A stretch of 60,173 bases of DNA, taken from an uncultured Alphaproteobacteria bacterium (GTDB lineage Bacteria > Pseudomonadota > Alphaproteobacteria > RS24). Positions 40,914 through 50,687 of this stretch are shown here, piece by piece. The position numbers and the translations under genes were made by a program. The notes under the pieces are model-generated. The model ran no database searches. It worked only from the letters and a program-made list of their open reading frames with translations, and had not been told where the DNA came from. The stretch lies in contig CALKOC010000015.1 of NCBI GenBank assembly GCA_938091085.1, forward strand, positions 1-60,173. Reading direction: 5' to 3'. The number at the start of each line of letters is the position of its first letter. The stretch's first letter is position 1.

Positions 40914-41885
40914 ATGTCTCAGAAAAACGAGTTTGATCTGATACGACATTATTTTGCGCCCCTCGCTGATGATAAGGGCGCTTTGAATTTACAGGATGAT
41001 GCCGCGCTCTATACCCCGACACCTGGAAATGAGTTGGTGTTGACCACTGATACTATTATTGAGGGTGTCCATTATCTTCCAGATACACCGCCTGAAAAAA
41101 TTGCTGCCAAACTTTTTGGGGTAAATGTTTCGGACTTGGCGGCAAAGGGCGGTACGCCGAAAGCTTGTTTAATTAATTTTGCACCGCGTAAAAATATTGG
41201 TGAGGCTTGGATTGCGGCGTTTGCCGAGCAAGTCGGTGCAGCATTAAAAGCATATGACATCAAATTGCTGGGCGGGGATACAGTTGCGGCGCCTGACCAA
41301 GCTATGTTCAGTCTCACACTCATTGGGGAAGTGGCCTCAGGTACTATGGTGCAACGTGCTGGGGCTAAAATCGGCGATGATATATTTGTGACCGGAACGA
41401 TAGGTCATGGTTTTATTGGTCTTGAAGATGCCAAAGCCGAGCGTTCGTCCCCCTTTAGAGACCTTTTTGAATGCCCGCAACCGCCCCTAGCTTTTGCATT
41501 GGTAGCGGCTTCTTATATGTCTGCGGCGGTAGATGTTTCAGATGGCCTCGCTGCAGATTTGGGGCATATTTGTAGGGCATCGGTTTGTGGAATGCAGATT
41601 AATTTGCCAGCAATCCCTTTTGCAGACCCTGCATCAAAGGATTTATTGGCGCAACTCAATGGTGGAGATGATTATCAACTTGCTTTTACTGCCGCATCTG
41701 AAAATCATGAAAAGTTGAAACAATTAGCAGCAGAGCAGAATATTCAACTCTCTAAAATTGGACATATAACTGAAGGAAGCGACTTTATTCTGCTGAATTC
41801 GGACGGCTTAGCGCTTGATTATTCATCAATCGGGACATCTCAGGAGTTGCCTTCAGGGTTTTCACATTTTGGCATGAAAAAATAA
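40914..41885 (+). CDS. thiL: Thiamine-monophosphate kinase
   Basis: Phosphorylates thiamine monophosphate to the active diphosphate. In the 323 residues, the AIR-synthase-like fold shows DDAALYTPTPGNELVLTTDT, FGVNVSDLAAKGGTPKAC and LLGGDTVAAPD. DVSDGLAADLGHI and GGDDYQLAFTA are near the C-terminal half. It ends the glyA-to-thiL run. About 110 bases of gene-free sequence follow before hppA. Confidence 0.95.
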   Translation: MSQKNEFDLIRHYFAPLADDKGALNLQDDAALYTPTPGNELVLTTDTIIEGVHYLPDTPPEKIAAKLFGVNVSDLAAKGGTPKACLINFAPRKNIGEAWIAAFAEQVGAALKAYDIKLLGGDTVAAPDQAMFSLTLIGEVASGTMVQRAGAKIGDDIFVTGTIGHGFIGLEDAKAERSSPFRDLFECPQPPLAFALVAASYMSAAVDVSDGLAADLGHICRASVCGMQINLPAIPFADPASKDLLAQLNGGDDYQLAFTAASENHEKLKQLAAEQNIQLSKIGHITEGSDFILLNSDGLALDYSSIGTSQELPSGFSHFGMKK

Positions 41886-41997
41886 CAACACCTTTTTATC
41901 TTAGCCTGTTGCCTTTTTCGGCGGAATTTGCGATTTTCCTGAAACTTTAACGGGATATTTTCAATTCCCACAAATAAATGAAATGAGGATGATACCC

Positions 41998-44094
41998 ATG
42001 AGCACAGACATGATGCTTATTATTGGAGCAGGGGTTCTGGCAATACTCTACGGCGTTTATGCGATTAGAAGCATTATGGCCGCAGATGCTGGTAATGAAA
42101 GAATGCAAGAAATCGCATTCGCCATTCAGCAGGGTGCTGCTGCTTACCTGAACCGTCAATACACAACCATTGCCATTGTTGGCGCCATTATCGCAGTTCT
42201 AGTGGGCTGGTTACTCGGCCTTAAAGTCGCGATTGGCTTCCTTGTCGGCGCGACTCTCTCAGGTGTTGCTGGTTATATCGGTATGCTTGTATCAGTGCGC
42301 GCCAATGTGCGGACCACACAAGCGGCTAGCGAAAGTCTAGGCGCAGGCCTATCGATTGCGTTCCGATCAGGTGCTGTTACAGGTATGCTGGTTGCGGGTC
42401 TGGCGCTTCTGTCTGTCTCCGTTTACTTTGTGGTGCTGACACAGTTTATGGGTCTTGACCCTTCTGGCCGTGAGGTTATTGATGCGCTCGTAGCCCTCGG
42501 GTTTGGTGCCTCGCTTATCTCAATCTTTGCTAGATTGGGCGGTGGTATCTTTACTAAAGGCGCTGATGTTGGTGGCGATCTTGTCGGTAAAGTTGAAGCA
42601 GGTATCCCAGAGGATGACCCCAGAAACCCCGCGACAATCGCAGATAATGTCGGTGATAATGTCGGTGACTGTGCGGGTATGGCTGCAGATTTATTTGAGA
42701 CCTATGCTGTCACGATTGTGGCAACAATGGTTCTAGCCTCTATTTTCTTCAACGATTTGGCAATGATGGTGTACCCGCTTACAATTGGAGCAACATGTAT
42801 TGTTACCTCCATTATCGGCACATTCTTTGTCCGTCTTGGAAGTAACAACTCTATTATGGGCGCCTTGTATAAAGGCTTTATCGCTTCTGCTGTTCTTTCC
42901 TTGATTGCTCTATATTTTGTTACAGACAATTATATTGGCCTTGGCGAGATTGAAAGTTCAGGCTTCACGGGTATGGATCTTTACATTTGTGGCGTTCTTG
43001 GCCTTGTGATTACAGGTCTGATTATCTGGATTACCGAATATTATACGGGTGTTAATTATCGTCCGGTTAAATCTGTTGCGGCGGCTTCGGTCACTGGTCA
43101 TGGTACGAATGTTATTCAGGGACTGGCTGTTTCAATGGAAGCAACGGCACTACCTGCAGTGGTGATTGTTGCTGGTATCATTTCGACATACAGCCTTGCA
43201 GGTCTGTTCGGTATTGCGATCGCTGTTTCAACAATGCTGGCACTTGCTGGCATGGTTGTCGCGCTCGACGCTTTTGGCCCCGTTACAGATAATGCTGGTG
43301 GTATTGCTGAAATGGCTGATTTGCCGGAAGATGTTCGTAACACAACTGATGCGCTAGATGCTGTCGGCAACACCACTAAAGCGGTTACTAAAGGCTATGC
43401 TATCGGGTCTGCCGGTCTTGGTGCTTTGGTTCTGTTTGCTGCTTACACGGAAGATTTAAAGTACTTCTCTGCTAATTCGGAAACGTTTACTTACTTCGCT
43501 AATGTGACAGTCGACTTTTCACTTTCAAACCCTTATGTGGTTGCCGGTCTCTTTTTGGGTGGCCTGTTGCCATATCTATTTGGTGCGATGGGCATGATGG
43601 CTGTTGGCCGTGCCGGTGGCGCAATTGTTGAGGAAGTTCGTCGTCAGTTCCGTGAAAAGCCGGGTATTATGACCGGTGAAGAAAAGCCGGATTATAAGGC
43701 TGCAGTTGACTTACTGACACGTTCAGCGATTAAGGAAATGATTATTCCTTCAATGCTGCCGGTTCTGTCACCAATTGCTGTATATTTCATTTTCGAGCAA
43801 ATTGCTGGCCGTGGCGCTGCATTCTCTGCGTTGGGTGCGATGCTTCTTGGTGTGATTGTTACAGGTCTCTTTGTGGCTCTTTCTATGACTGCCGGTGGTG
43901 GGGCATGGGACAATGCCAAGAAATATATTGAGGACGGTAATCACGGCGGAAAGGGCTCTGAGGCTCATAAAGCTGCGGTTACGGGTGACACAGTCGGTGA
44001 TCCTTATAAGGACACAGCCGGCCCTGCGATTAACCCAATGATTAAAATCACCAATATCGTAGCACTCTTGCTACTGGCTGTTTTAGCTCATTAG
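41998..44094 (+). CDS. hppA: Proton-translocating membrane pyrophosphatase, K+-independent type
   Basis: Integral membrane enzyme that couples pyrophosphate hydrolysis to proton pumping. It has 698 residues and about 16 hydrophobic segments. The pyrophosphate site is [20 protein letters not shown] with [13 protein letters not shown], and a second acidic cluster lies at [16 protein letters not shown]. Lys461 in GNTTKA marks the K+-independent class; K+-dependent forms have Ala there. The start at 41998 has AGGATG upstream; an ATG at 41983 is an alternative. It is followed by a strong terminator. Confidence 0.95.
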   Translation: MSTDMMLIIGAGVLAILYGVYAIRSIMAADAGNERMQEIAFAIQQGAAAYLNRQYTTIAIVGAIIAVLVGWLLGLKVAIGFLVGATLSGVAGYIGMLVSVRANVRTTQAASESLGAGLSIAFRSGAVTGMLVAGLALLSVSVYFVVLTQFMGLDPSGREVIDALVALGFGASLISIFARLGGGIFTKGADVGGDLVGKVEAGIPEDDPRNPATIADNVGDNVGDCAGMAADLFETYAVTIVATMVLASIFFNDLAMMVYPLTIGATCIVTSIIGTFFVRLGSNNSIMGALYKGFIASAVLSLIALYFVTDNYIGLGEIESSGFTGMDLYICGVLGLVITGLIIWITEYYTGVNYRPVKSVAAASVTGHGTNVIQGLAVSMEATALPAVVIVAGIISTYSLAGLFGIAIAVSTMLALAGMVVALDAFGPVTDNAGGIAEMADLPEDVRNTTDALDAVGNTTKAVTKGYAIGSAGLGALVLFAAYTEDLKYFSANSETFTYFANVTVDFSLSNPYVVAGLFLGGLLPYLFGAMGMMAVGRAGGAIVEEVRRQFREKPGIMTGEEKPDYKAAVDLLTRSAIKEMIIPSMLPVLSPIAVYFIFEQIAGRGAAFSALGAMLLGVIVTGLFVALSMTAGGGAWDNAKKYIEDGNHGGKGSEAHKAAVTGDTVGDPYKDTAGPAINPMIKITNIVALLLLAVLAH

Positions 44095-44117
44095 AGTTTA
44101 ACGCTAACAAAAATTAA

Positions 44118-44150
44118 CCCCGGCATTTTTAAGATGTCGGGGTTTTTTTT
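44118..44150 (+). terminator. Intrinsic terminator of hppA
   Basis: A 9-bp stem, CCCCGGCAT/ATGTCGGGG (one G-U pair), has a 7-base loop and is followed by eight T residues. It lies 24 bases after the hppA stop and faces the end of the BamE-like gene. Confidence 0.92.
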
Positions 44151-44167
44151 ATGGTTAAATTATTTGA

Positions 44168-44680
44168 TTAATTGCTGGGAAGCGCGTTCGGGTTGCCGGA
44201 ATTAAAACGTCCGAGGTTACCGAAGAGTTGCGCAAGAAGGCTTAATTCCTTGCCTCTGGTTGTGGTTACACGTTCCACAAATGCAACAATGTTGCCATCC
44301 TCAAGCCCATAACCACCAATATCACTGACAATATCATTATCGTCAAAATAAACTGCAACAATCTTGCGGTCTGTTACTTCAGGTTTTTTGTATGAGTTAG
44401 TTTCAATACGGCTGGAAATATAATAATAAGACGCGCCATCAACTGAAGCGATGGTCGATGGTGAACCCATTATGCTTCGTACCATTTCTTTACTAGAAGA
44501 CCCGATAGTGACCTGATTAAGGGTTTCCTCATCAAATACATACCCGACATTGGAAACAATCGGAGCACAGGAGATTTGACCGACAATCAAAGAGGTGGTC
44601 AGTGTCACAGCGCCTAAACGCAAAGATTTGCCCAAATATTTTCTTAGGGCGGTTGTTTTATCCGTGATTAATCCTGTCAT
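44168..44680 (-). CDS. BamE-like outer-membrane lipoprotein (SmpA/OmlA family)
   Basis: Predicted lipoprotein of 170 residues. It has a basic N-terminus, a hydrophobic stretch and a lipobox-like QISC with Cys38. The mature part has the SmpA/OmlA pattern, with EETLNQVTIGSSSKEMVRSIMGSPS followed by ASYYYISSRIET and a beta strand with VYFDDNDIVSDI. BamE assists beta-barrel insertion by the BAM complex. The C-terminal tail is glycine- and asparagine-rich. It is divergent from the cbp3-like gene, a frequent alphaproteobacterial pair. Confidence 0.88.
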   Translation of the reverse strand: MTGLITDKTTALRKYLGKSLRLGAVTLTTSLIVGQISCAPIVSNVGYVFDEETLNQVTIGSSSKEMVRSIMGSPSTIASVDGASYYYISSRIETNSYKKPEVTDRKIVAVYFDDNDIVSDIGGYGLEDGNIVAFVERVTTTRGKELSLLAQLFGNLGRFNSGNPNALPSN

Positions 44681-44817
44681 TGATCAGCTTTCATAATGCA
44701 AATATGTCTTGAGAGACTTATAAACTCTTAATTAGAGGTTTTCTAGTGATACAGCTATCTTGACCTTTTGCGCAAGAGGGCTATTTTCGCTTCAGTCATT
44801 ACGGCTCAAGGTGAAGC

Positions 44818-45390
44818 ATGCGACATTTATTCTTATCTCTCGTTAATTTTCTCAAATCTCTGCTCGGCATGAATAAAGAAGTGGATATGTATCTACCGGT
44901 TTACACAGCGATTATGAAGCAGGCGCGCAAGCCAAAGCTATATGGACCTCAAGGTGCGAATGATGATTTTGACGGCCGGTTTGAGATTCTTGTGATGCAT
45001 ATTTATCTTGTGTTGCGTCGTCTGAAAGCCGACGGGCAGGGTCGGCATGGTGCAGGACAGGTAATCTTTGATTTATTTTTCAGAGATATGGACCAGGCGA
45101 TGCGGGAAATGGGTGTCGGGGATTTGAGTGTCAGTAAAAAAATTAAAAAAATGGCTGAAGCCTTTTATGGGCGTGTTGCAGCTTATGATGAGGTGATAGA
45201 TATGGGTAAGGACGAACTCACATCCGTTATTCAAAGAAATTTTTTTGCGGCAACCGAGGGTGATGATAACCAAACCAGAGCCGAGAGATTGGCCGCTTAT
45301 ATGAGTGAAATGGATATATCGTTAGGTCAGATACCATTGAGCCAACTCTTGTCACGTGATATTTTTTCGTTTGATAATAAGTCAGGCTAA
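44818..45390 (+). CDS. Cbp3-type ubiquinol-cytochrome c reductase chaperone
   Basis: Protein of 190 residues of the family that includes mitochondrial Cbp3, which assists cytochrome b assembly into complex III. The conserved core is FEILVMHIYLVLRRLKADG, then QVIFDLFFRDMDQAMREMGVGDLSVSKKIKKM and FYGRVAAYDEV. No signal peptide or convincing membrane segment is seen, except a weakly hydrophobic N-terminus. It is followed by yceD after 30 bases, a typical neighbour in this class. Confidence 0.88.
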   Translation: MRHLFLSLVNFLKSLLGMNKEVDMYLPVYTAIMKQARKPKLYGPQGANDDFDGRFEILVMHIYLVLRRLKADGQGRHGAGQVIFDLFFRDMDQAMREMGVGDLSVSKKIKKMAEAFYGRVAAYDEVIDMGKDELTSVIQRNFFAATEGDDNQTRAERLAAYMSEMDISLGQIPLSQLLSRDIFSFDNKSG

Positions 45391-45420
45391 GTCACACTTT
45401 TAAAGTCAGAGGGTGCCGCC

Positions 45421-45942
45421 ATGAATAATGAGTTCAGTCGCGTCATTGATATTGTCAAAATTAAACCATCCGGCACACGGTTGGAGACAACCGGGTCAGA
45501 CGATGAGTGTCATGCATTAAAAACCAGGCTTGGGGTTGAGGGTTTCAGGAACTTGCGCTTGGATATTGACATCACGCCTTGGCGAAAGCAGGGGCTTCGC
45601 GTCGAGGGCTTTGTCCAAGCTGATATTGAACAAATTTGCGGCGTAAGCCTTGAGACAATCGTCCAGCATATTGAGGAGCCATTGGCGTTTTTTCTTCTGC
45701 CCGAGCATCTGGCTAAGGGATTGGCCGATGATGAAGATGCAGATATGCCCGAAATACTTCAAAATGGTCGAGCGGATATTGGTGAAATAGCTATTCAGAA
45801 TCTATCTCTCGGTATTAGTCCCTATCCAAGAAAGAACGGCGTATCTTTGAGTTATGTTGAAGCTGAAGAAGCTGAAGACGATCAAAAACAAGATAACCCC
45901 TTTGCTGTTTTGGAGGGTTTAAGCACACCCAAAGCGGATTGA
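45421..45942 (+). CDS. DUF177 (YceD) protein
   Basis: Protein of 173 residues of the YceD family, associated with 23S rRNA accumulation in bacteria and plants. It shows LRVEGFVQADIEQICGVSLE and a C-terminal GEIAIQNLSLGISPYPRK, close to the alphaproteobacterial version of the motif. The family often has a CxxC pair; here a single Cys is seen in the first motif. The order yceD-plsX is conserved. The usual rpmF gene between them is absent, as is common in alphaproteobacteria. Confidence 0.88.
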   Translation: MNNEFSRVIDIVKIKPSGTRLETTGSDDECHALKTRLGVEGFRNLRLDIDITPWRKQGLRVEGFVQADIEQICGVSLETIVQHIEEPLAFFLLPEHLAKGLADDEDADMPEILQNGRADIGEIAIQNLSLGISPYPRKNGVSLSYVEAEEAEDDQKQDNPFAVLEGLSTPKAD

Positions 45943-46009
45943 TTAGGCGTTGCTATAACCTCAAATTAGGGTAGATTACCCCGATTATATTTAATTTGAC
46001 GGGTCCTTA

Positions 46010-47041
46010 ATGTCTCAAACAAGAATATCTATTGATGTGATGGGCGGTGACCGTGATGTGGAAACAGTTCTAACTGGGGTTTCACTTGCCTTGGCGCACA
46101 GACCGGAAACTTCTTTTCTTCTGTTTGGTGACGCCAAACAGATAGAGCCTTTCCTGGAGAGATTTCCTACCCTCAAAGCTGCAAGTACAGTTCACCATTG
46201 TGATGTTGCTATTGATATGGATATGAAGCCCAGCCAGGCTTTGCGTCAGGGACGAAAAACCAGCAGCATGTGGCAAGCGATTGATGCAGTGAATACCGGC
46301 ATTGCCGATGGTGCTGTCTCGGCTGGGAATACCGGTGCATTAATGGCTATGTCAAAAGTGATTTTAAAAACTCTAAATGGTATTGAACGACCAGCTATTG
46401 CAGCTATCTGGCCAACCATGAAGGGGGAAACCATTGTTCTGGATATGGGGGCGACTATTGGTGGCTCTGCAGAGCAATATTTTCAGTTTGCGGTTATGGG
46501 AGATGCTTATGCCCGTATCATTTTCGGTCTGGAAAGTCCGAGAATAAGCCTTCTCAATATTGGTGTAGAAGAGATGAAGGGTACGGATAGTGTTAAACAG
46601 GCGGCAGATTTGCTGACCTCCTCATCCCTAAATTTTTGCGGGTATATTGAAGGTAATGGGATTTCTCAAGGTGATTTTGATGTTGTTGTTACTGATGGGT
46701 TCACCGGTAATGTTGCGCTTAAAACTGCAGAAGGTATTGCAGAGCTTATCAGCAGTTATTTAAAGCAGGTAATGGTAAGCTCGATTTTTGCTCGTATCGG
46801 GTATATTTTTGCACGCGGTGCCTTCGGGGCATTGAAGGAGAGGCTTGATCCGAACAATGTCAATGGCGGAGCTTTCCTTGGCTTAAACGGTGTTGTGGTT
46901 AAAAGTCATGGCGGTGCATCACCCAAAGGTATTGCGGCAGCGGTTGAACTTACGATTGAGGTGGCTGCTAATAATATGTCTGAGAAGATTGCTGACGAGA
47001 TGGATAAAATGGAAGAAGAATTACTTGCAACTCAAGAATAG
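46010..47041 (+). CDS. plsX: Phosphate acyltransferase PlsX
   Basis: Makes acyl-phosphate from acyl-ACP for phospholipid synthesis. In the 343 residues, ISIDVMGGDRDVETVL, VSAGNTGALMAMSKVIL and LLNIGVEEMKGTDSVK are typical. VVVTDGFTGNVALKTAEG and GGAFLGLNGVVVKSHGGAS also match the family. The gene normally behind it, fabH, is missing here: a 152-base gap leads directly to ihfA. Confidence 0.96.
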   Translation: MSQTRISIDVMGGDRDVETVLTGVSLALAHRPETSFLLFGDAKQIEPFLERFPTLKAASTVHHCDVAIDMDMKPSQALRQGRKTSSMWQAIDAVNTGIADGAVSAGNTGALMAMSKVILKTLNGIERPAIAAIWPTMKGETIVLDMGATIGGSAEQYFQFAVMGDAYARIIFGLESPRISLLNIGVEEMKGTDSVKQAADLLTSSSLNFCGYIEGNGISQGDFDVVVTDGFTGNVALKTAEGIAELISSYLKQVMVSSIFARIGYIFARGAFGALKERLDPNNVNGGAFLGLNGVVVKSHGGASPKGIAAAVELTIEVAANNMSEKIADEMDKMEEELLATQE

Positions 47042-47193
47042 CTAGGACTATTTAGCAATATTTTTTGGATGAAATGTCCACATATCTATTATTCTGACCC
47101 TGAAATTATAAATAAAGTATTTATTTGCTATAAAAATCAGTTGTTTCCAGTCTATTCCTTGTGCTTATATTTAAGCTCTATTTTGGAGGTTAC

Positions 47194-47508
47194 ATGTCAA
47201 ACAAAACACTAACACGTGCTGATTTGAGTGAAGCCGTCTATAATGAAATCGGCCTTTCGCGCGTTGAGTCATCTGAAATTGTTGAAGCTGTACTTGATGA
47301 AGTTTCCACTGCATTAGTTGTCGGTGAAGAAGTAAAGCTCTCTTCATTTGGAACTTTCTCTGTCCGTCAGAAAAACGGCCGCATAGGTCGTAATCCAAAA
47401 ACCGGTGAAGAAGTCCCAATTACCCCACGCAGGGTTCTATCGTTTCGTGCAAGTCATGTGATGAAGGACCGCATAAATGAAGCCTTTAAGAAATTTACAT
47501 CCAAGTGA
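47194..47508 (+). CDS. ihfA: Integration host factor alpha subunit
   Basis: DNA-bending protein that forms a heterodimer with IhfB. I start at the ATG at 47194 with TGGAGG upstream, giving 104 residues; an upstream start adds 11 hydrophobic residues that do not fit. The HU/IHF signature [20 protein letters not shown] is at about 64-83, including the arm Pro. [13 protein letters not shown] is before it. The stop overlaps the GTG of the MerR gene. Confidence 0.94.
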   Translation: MSNKTLTRADLSEAVYNEIGLSRVESSEIVEAVLDEVSTALVVGEEVKLSSFGTFSVRQKNGRIGRNPKTGEEVPITPRRVLSFRASHVMKDRINEAFKKFTSK

Positions 47509-47903
47509 CAAAGTCACCAGAAGCTTTTAAATCCATCAGTGAAGTGGCAGAAATTCTGCAAGTTGATACCCATGTCCTCCGGTTTTGGGAGGGTAAGTTT
47601 AAGCAGATGCAACCCATAAAAAATGCAAGTGGTCGGCGACTTTACAGGCCCGATGACATTGCCTTGATTGAGGGTATCAAACATCTGCTTCATGATAAGG
47701 GTATGACGATTAAAGGAGTCCAAAAGCTCCTCAAGGAAAAAGATGCGAGCGTTCTCTTACGTTCAGATGCCTCTGGACTAGATTCGGTGATTGCTTCTGA
47801 TGAAGAGCATGCAGGCCCAGACCCAAAAACAAAAATGGCTCTTCAGAATATTCGTGAAACTTTGGAGAAGGCAAAATTGCTTCTCAAAACTGACGAAACC
47901 TAG
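47505..47903 (+). CDS. MerR-family regulator
   Basis: Protein of 132 residues with an N-terminal MerR winged helix ([20 protein letters not shown], then [20 protein letters not shown]). A short helical C-terminus has no metal-binding cysteine. This is the conserved regulator that sits after ihfA in many alphaproteobacteria. Its target is not known. It starts at GTG within the end of ihfA (4-base overlap). tRNA-Pro lies 67 bases after the stop. Confidence 0.9.
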   Translation: MTKSPEAFKSISEVAEILQVDTHVLRFWEGKFKQMQPIKNASGRRLYRPDDIALIEGIKHLLHDKGMTIKGVQKLLKEKDASVLLRSDASGLDSVIASDEEHAGPDPKTKMALQNIRETLEKAKLLLKTDET

Positions 47904-47970
47904 GCGAAATAAACTCTGTTGCGTCTTTTCCCAAAAACTCCTAGATAATAGCACATTGCCTTTAATTGGA

Positions 47971-48047
47971 CGGAGTGTAGCGCAGCCCGGTAGCGCACTT
48001 GTCTGGGGGACAAGGGGTCGTGGGTTCAAATCCCGCCACTCCGACCA
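47971..48047 (+). tRNA. tRNA-Pro (GGG)
   Basis: Acceptor CGGAGTG/CACTCCG, D arm with GCGC/GCGC, anticodon stem CTTGT/ACAAG around loop CTGGGGG (anticodon GGG), T arm GTGGG/CCCGC with TTCAAAT, discriminator A and encoded CCA. Confidence 0.96.
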
Positions 48048-48099
48048 ATTAGGCATAAATTCACAAAAATCCCTGAGTTTTTGCCTCCCCAAAATATGA

Positions 48100-48125
48100 T
48101 GCATAAATGCAACACATGGGTGCAT
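48100..48125 (+). promoter_or_regulatory. Candidate operator with repeated TGCAT half-sites
   Basis: The palindrome TGCATAAATGCA at 48100-48111 is followed by another TGCAT at 48121-48125. Both lie within an ATGAT...ATCAT inverted arrangement, about 90-110 bases before the TonB receptor gene. A regulator-binding site is possible, with no direct evidence. Confidence 0.25.
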
Positions 48126-48214
48126 ATCATTATTTTCCGAATTATGTTCATTTATTAATGGCTGTAAATTTGCCAACTTAGTGCTGCATAACGTTTGTTA
48201 GGGAGGTATGCTAA

Positions 48215-50500
48215 ATGCTAATTAAACCAAATGTACTGTCTATGGGCAGTATTTATAATAAAGCTTTCGTTTTAGGGCTTTCAATAGCTGTGTCCGGAGG
48301 CATGAATGTGTCCTCTGCATCAGCTCAGGCTCTTGATGAAATTGTTGTTACAGCTCAGAAGCGTGAAGAAAGCCTTCAAGAAGTTGCGGCAGCTGTTTCA
48401 GCATACAGCAGCGATTTTTTGGAAGAACGTCAGATGTCTTCTATTGCTGGCCTAGAAAAATATACACCAAACCTTCGCATTACGAATGCACCAAATAACG
48501 GAACAGCGGCTCAAGTTTCTATCCGTGGTGGGGTGACAATTAACCCCGCGATTACTTGGGAAACGACCGTTGGTATGTATTTGAACGGTGTCTATATCGG
48601 TAAGACACAAGGCGGTATCTTTGATGTTGCAGATGTAGAAAGAATGGAAGTATTGCGTGGCCCACAAGGAACGCTTTATGGGCGTAACACCCTTGCTGGT
48701 GCTATTAACGTTGTAACCAAAAAACCTTCAGATGAGTCTGGTCTATCAGCCGAAATTGGGTTTGGTAATTACAATCGCAAGCACACAAAGCTGAAAATGG
48801 ATCTTGGTCAAACAGGTAAGCTGCGGACCAAAATTTCTGCCTACATGATTAATCGTGACGGTATTGTGGAGTCTACAGGCCCTGATAGTGACTTGGAAGA
48901 TAAAGATCAAGTATCTGCGATTGCCGCCTTTAGCTACGACGTTACTGATAATGTGGTCATTGATTATAGCTATGACTATAGCAACACCACGCAAAACCCA
49001 CCCTATTCACAGCCTGTGCGTGTGAGTGCTGGTGGTATTTGGGACCCTGCATCACCTTTCTATGCATTTGGTGGCGCTTTCTTCCCGCTTGACCAGCATG
49101 TTTTTGCCGACAGGCAGGAAAACGTCCAACTGGATAATAATGTTCAGGAGAAATCCAAAATCAAAGGTCACTCATTGACCATTGAAGCCCAGCTCGATAA
49201 CGCTGTTTTCAAGTCCATCACAGGTATTCGTGATATGGAATGGTCAGATGTTCTTGATCTGGATGGCTCCCCTTACTTTATTGCGCATACATCGCGTTTC
49301 ACTGATTTTGAGTCTAAAAGTCAGGAATTCCAACTTGTAGGTTCGCGTGGCGATATAAATTATGTTGTCGGCGCTTATTACTACTCCGATGATGCCTATA
49401 CGAATAACCCGCAACAATATTTTGGTGGCGGCGTTTCATTTGACTCTCAATATGGAAGTGAAACTGAAGCTTATGCAGTTTATGCGCAACTCGATTATCC
49501 ATTGTCAGATCAGCTGACGATTAAAGGTGGACTGCGTTACACGGAAGAGGAAAAAAATATCGTCCGTACAAATATTGCTCTCGCTTCTAGTGATCCGGCT
49601 ACAATTACGGCATGTGCGAATACGTTCCCATGTACTTTCATTCCTGCCGGTACATCAGCCTCAACAGAGTTTGACGATGTGTCACCAGAGCTTTCATTTG
49701 AATATGCTTATAATGACGACATCAATCTCTATGCGCGTTTTGCCAAGGGCTTCAAGTCAGGTGGTTTTAACGGCGAAGCAGGTTCAATTGCCGAGACAAC
49801 TTCACCTTATGAAGCCGAGGAAGTTAATTCCTTCGAGATTGGTGCAAAAATGCGCCTGATGGAAGATCGTCTTCAGTTGAATACAGCCTTATTCACCAAT
49901 GAGCATGAAGATATGCAATTGTCTATCTTCACAGCACAAGGTGCGGCTGCCTCTAATGTCAGAAATGCCGGTGAGGCAACAATTAGTGGTCTTGAAATTG
50001 AGGCTCTGTTTATGGCGAATGAGCGTCTGATGATGAGATTCAGCTATGGCTATCTTGACGCCGAATATGATGAGTTCCTGGAGCTTGGTACTGATGTTGC
50101 CAATAACAGAGCTCTGCCGCATGCTCCGGAAAATTCACTGGGTATCGGTTTTGATGCTGATCTGATGAATAATGAAAATGGTTCACTGAAGTTGAATGTT
50201 GATTATTCATATGTTGATGATTACTTCGTATACCCATACGCGCTTGTTGGCGGTGATGGTGGCGGATATAACGCCTACAACACAATGGTCGATTCTTATG
50301 GGACAGTTGACGCCCAGCTTATCTGGTCAGATCTCCCATTCGGTAATGACAGCATGAAGCTCACACTCTGGGGTAAAAATATCGGGGATGAAGAGTATGT
50401 CGCAAACTACATCGATTTTGGTGCAGGTTTTGGCGGTATGACCCTTGGTTACTTCGGAGAGCCTGTCACTTATGGTCTGACAGCTTCTATGAGCTGGTAA
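48215..50500 (+). CDS. TonB-dependent outer-membrane receptor
   Basis: Energy-coupled importer of 761 residues. A signal peptide ends near ASAQA (about residue 39). A TonB-box-like DEIVVTAQKREESLQEV follows. The plug domain has VSIRGGV and the hallmark VLRGPQGTLYGRNTLAGAINVVTKKP. The remainder is a 22-strand-type barrel ending in an aromatic residue (SMSW). The start is the ATG at 48215, 8 bases after GGGAGG. The sequence resembles the large sphingomonad-type receptor group with broad substrates, so the ligand is unknown. It stands just before the carboxylase cluster, separated by a terminator. Confidence 0.93.
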   Translation: MLIKPNVLSMGSIYNKAFVLGLSIAVSGGMNVSSASAQALDEIVVTAQKREESLQEVAAAVSAYSSDFLEERQMSSIAGLEKYTPNLRITNAPNNGTAAQVSIRGGVTINPAITWETTVGMYLNGVYIGKTQGGIFDVADVERMEVLRGPQGTLYGRNTLAGAINVVTKKPSDESGLSAEIGFGNYNRKHTKLKMDLGQTGKLRTKISAYMINRDGIVESTGPDSDLEDKDQVSAIAAFSYDVTDNVVIDYSYDYSNTTQNPPYSQPVRVSAGGIWDPASPFYAFGGAFFPLDQHVFADRQENVQLDNNVQEKSKIKGHSLTIEAQLDNAVFKSITGIRDMEWSDVLDLDGSPYFIAHTSRFTDFESKSQEFQLVGSRGDINYVVGAYYYSDDAYTNNPQQYFGGGVSFDSQYGSETEAYAVYAQLDYPLSDQLTIKGGLRYTEEEKNIVRTNIALASSDPATITACANTFPCTFIPAGTSASTEFDDVSPELSFEYAYNDDINLYARFAKGFKSGGFNGEAGSIAETTSPYEAEEVNSFEIGAKMRLMEDRLQLNTALFTNEHEDMQLSIFTAQGAAASNVRNAGEATISGLEIEALFMANERLMMRFSYGYLDAEYDEFLELGTDVANNRALPHAPENSLGIGFDADLMNNENGSLKLNVDYSYVDDYFVYPYALVGGDGGGYNAYNTMVDSYGTVDAQLIWSDLPFGNDSMKLTLWGKNIGDEEYVANYIDFGAGFGGMTLGYFGEPVTYGLTASMSW

Positions 50501-50573
50501 GTATAGAGCTTGAATTGCTTGTATGAATAATTCGGAGGAATCTGAAAGGTTTTATGAGCAATAACATATTGAA

Positions 50574-50601
50574 AGAGGCGGGTTGACCCGCCTCTTTTTT
50601 T
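50574..50601 (+). terminator. Intrinsic terminator of the TonB receptor gene
   Basis: The perfect stem GAGGCGGG/CCCGCCTC (50575-50582/50587-50594) with a 4-base loop is followed by seven T residues. It separates the receptor gene from the carboxylase cluster. Confidence 0.93.
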
Positions 50602-50687
50602 ACTCTTCTATTAGTTGGATTTTTCGTATCTCGCCCCTTGCTATGTTACATAATTAGAATTCCAGGTTTGAATTAAAAGGAAAAGAA

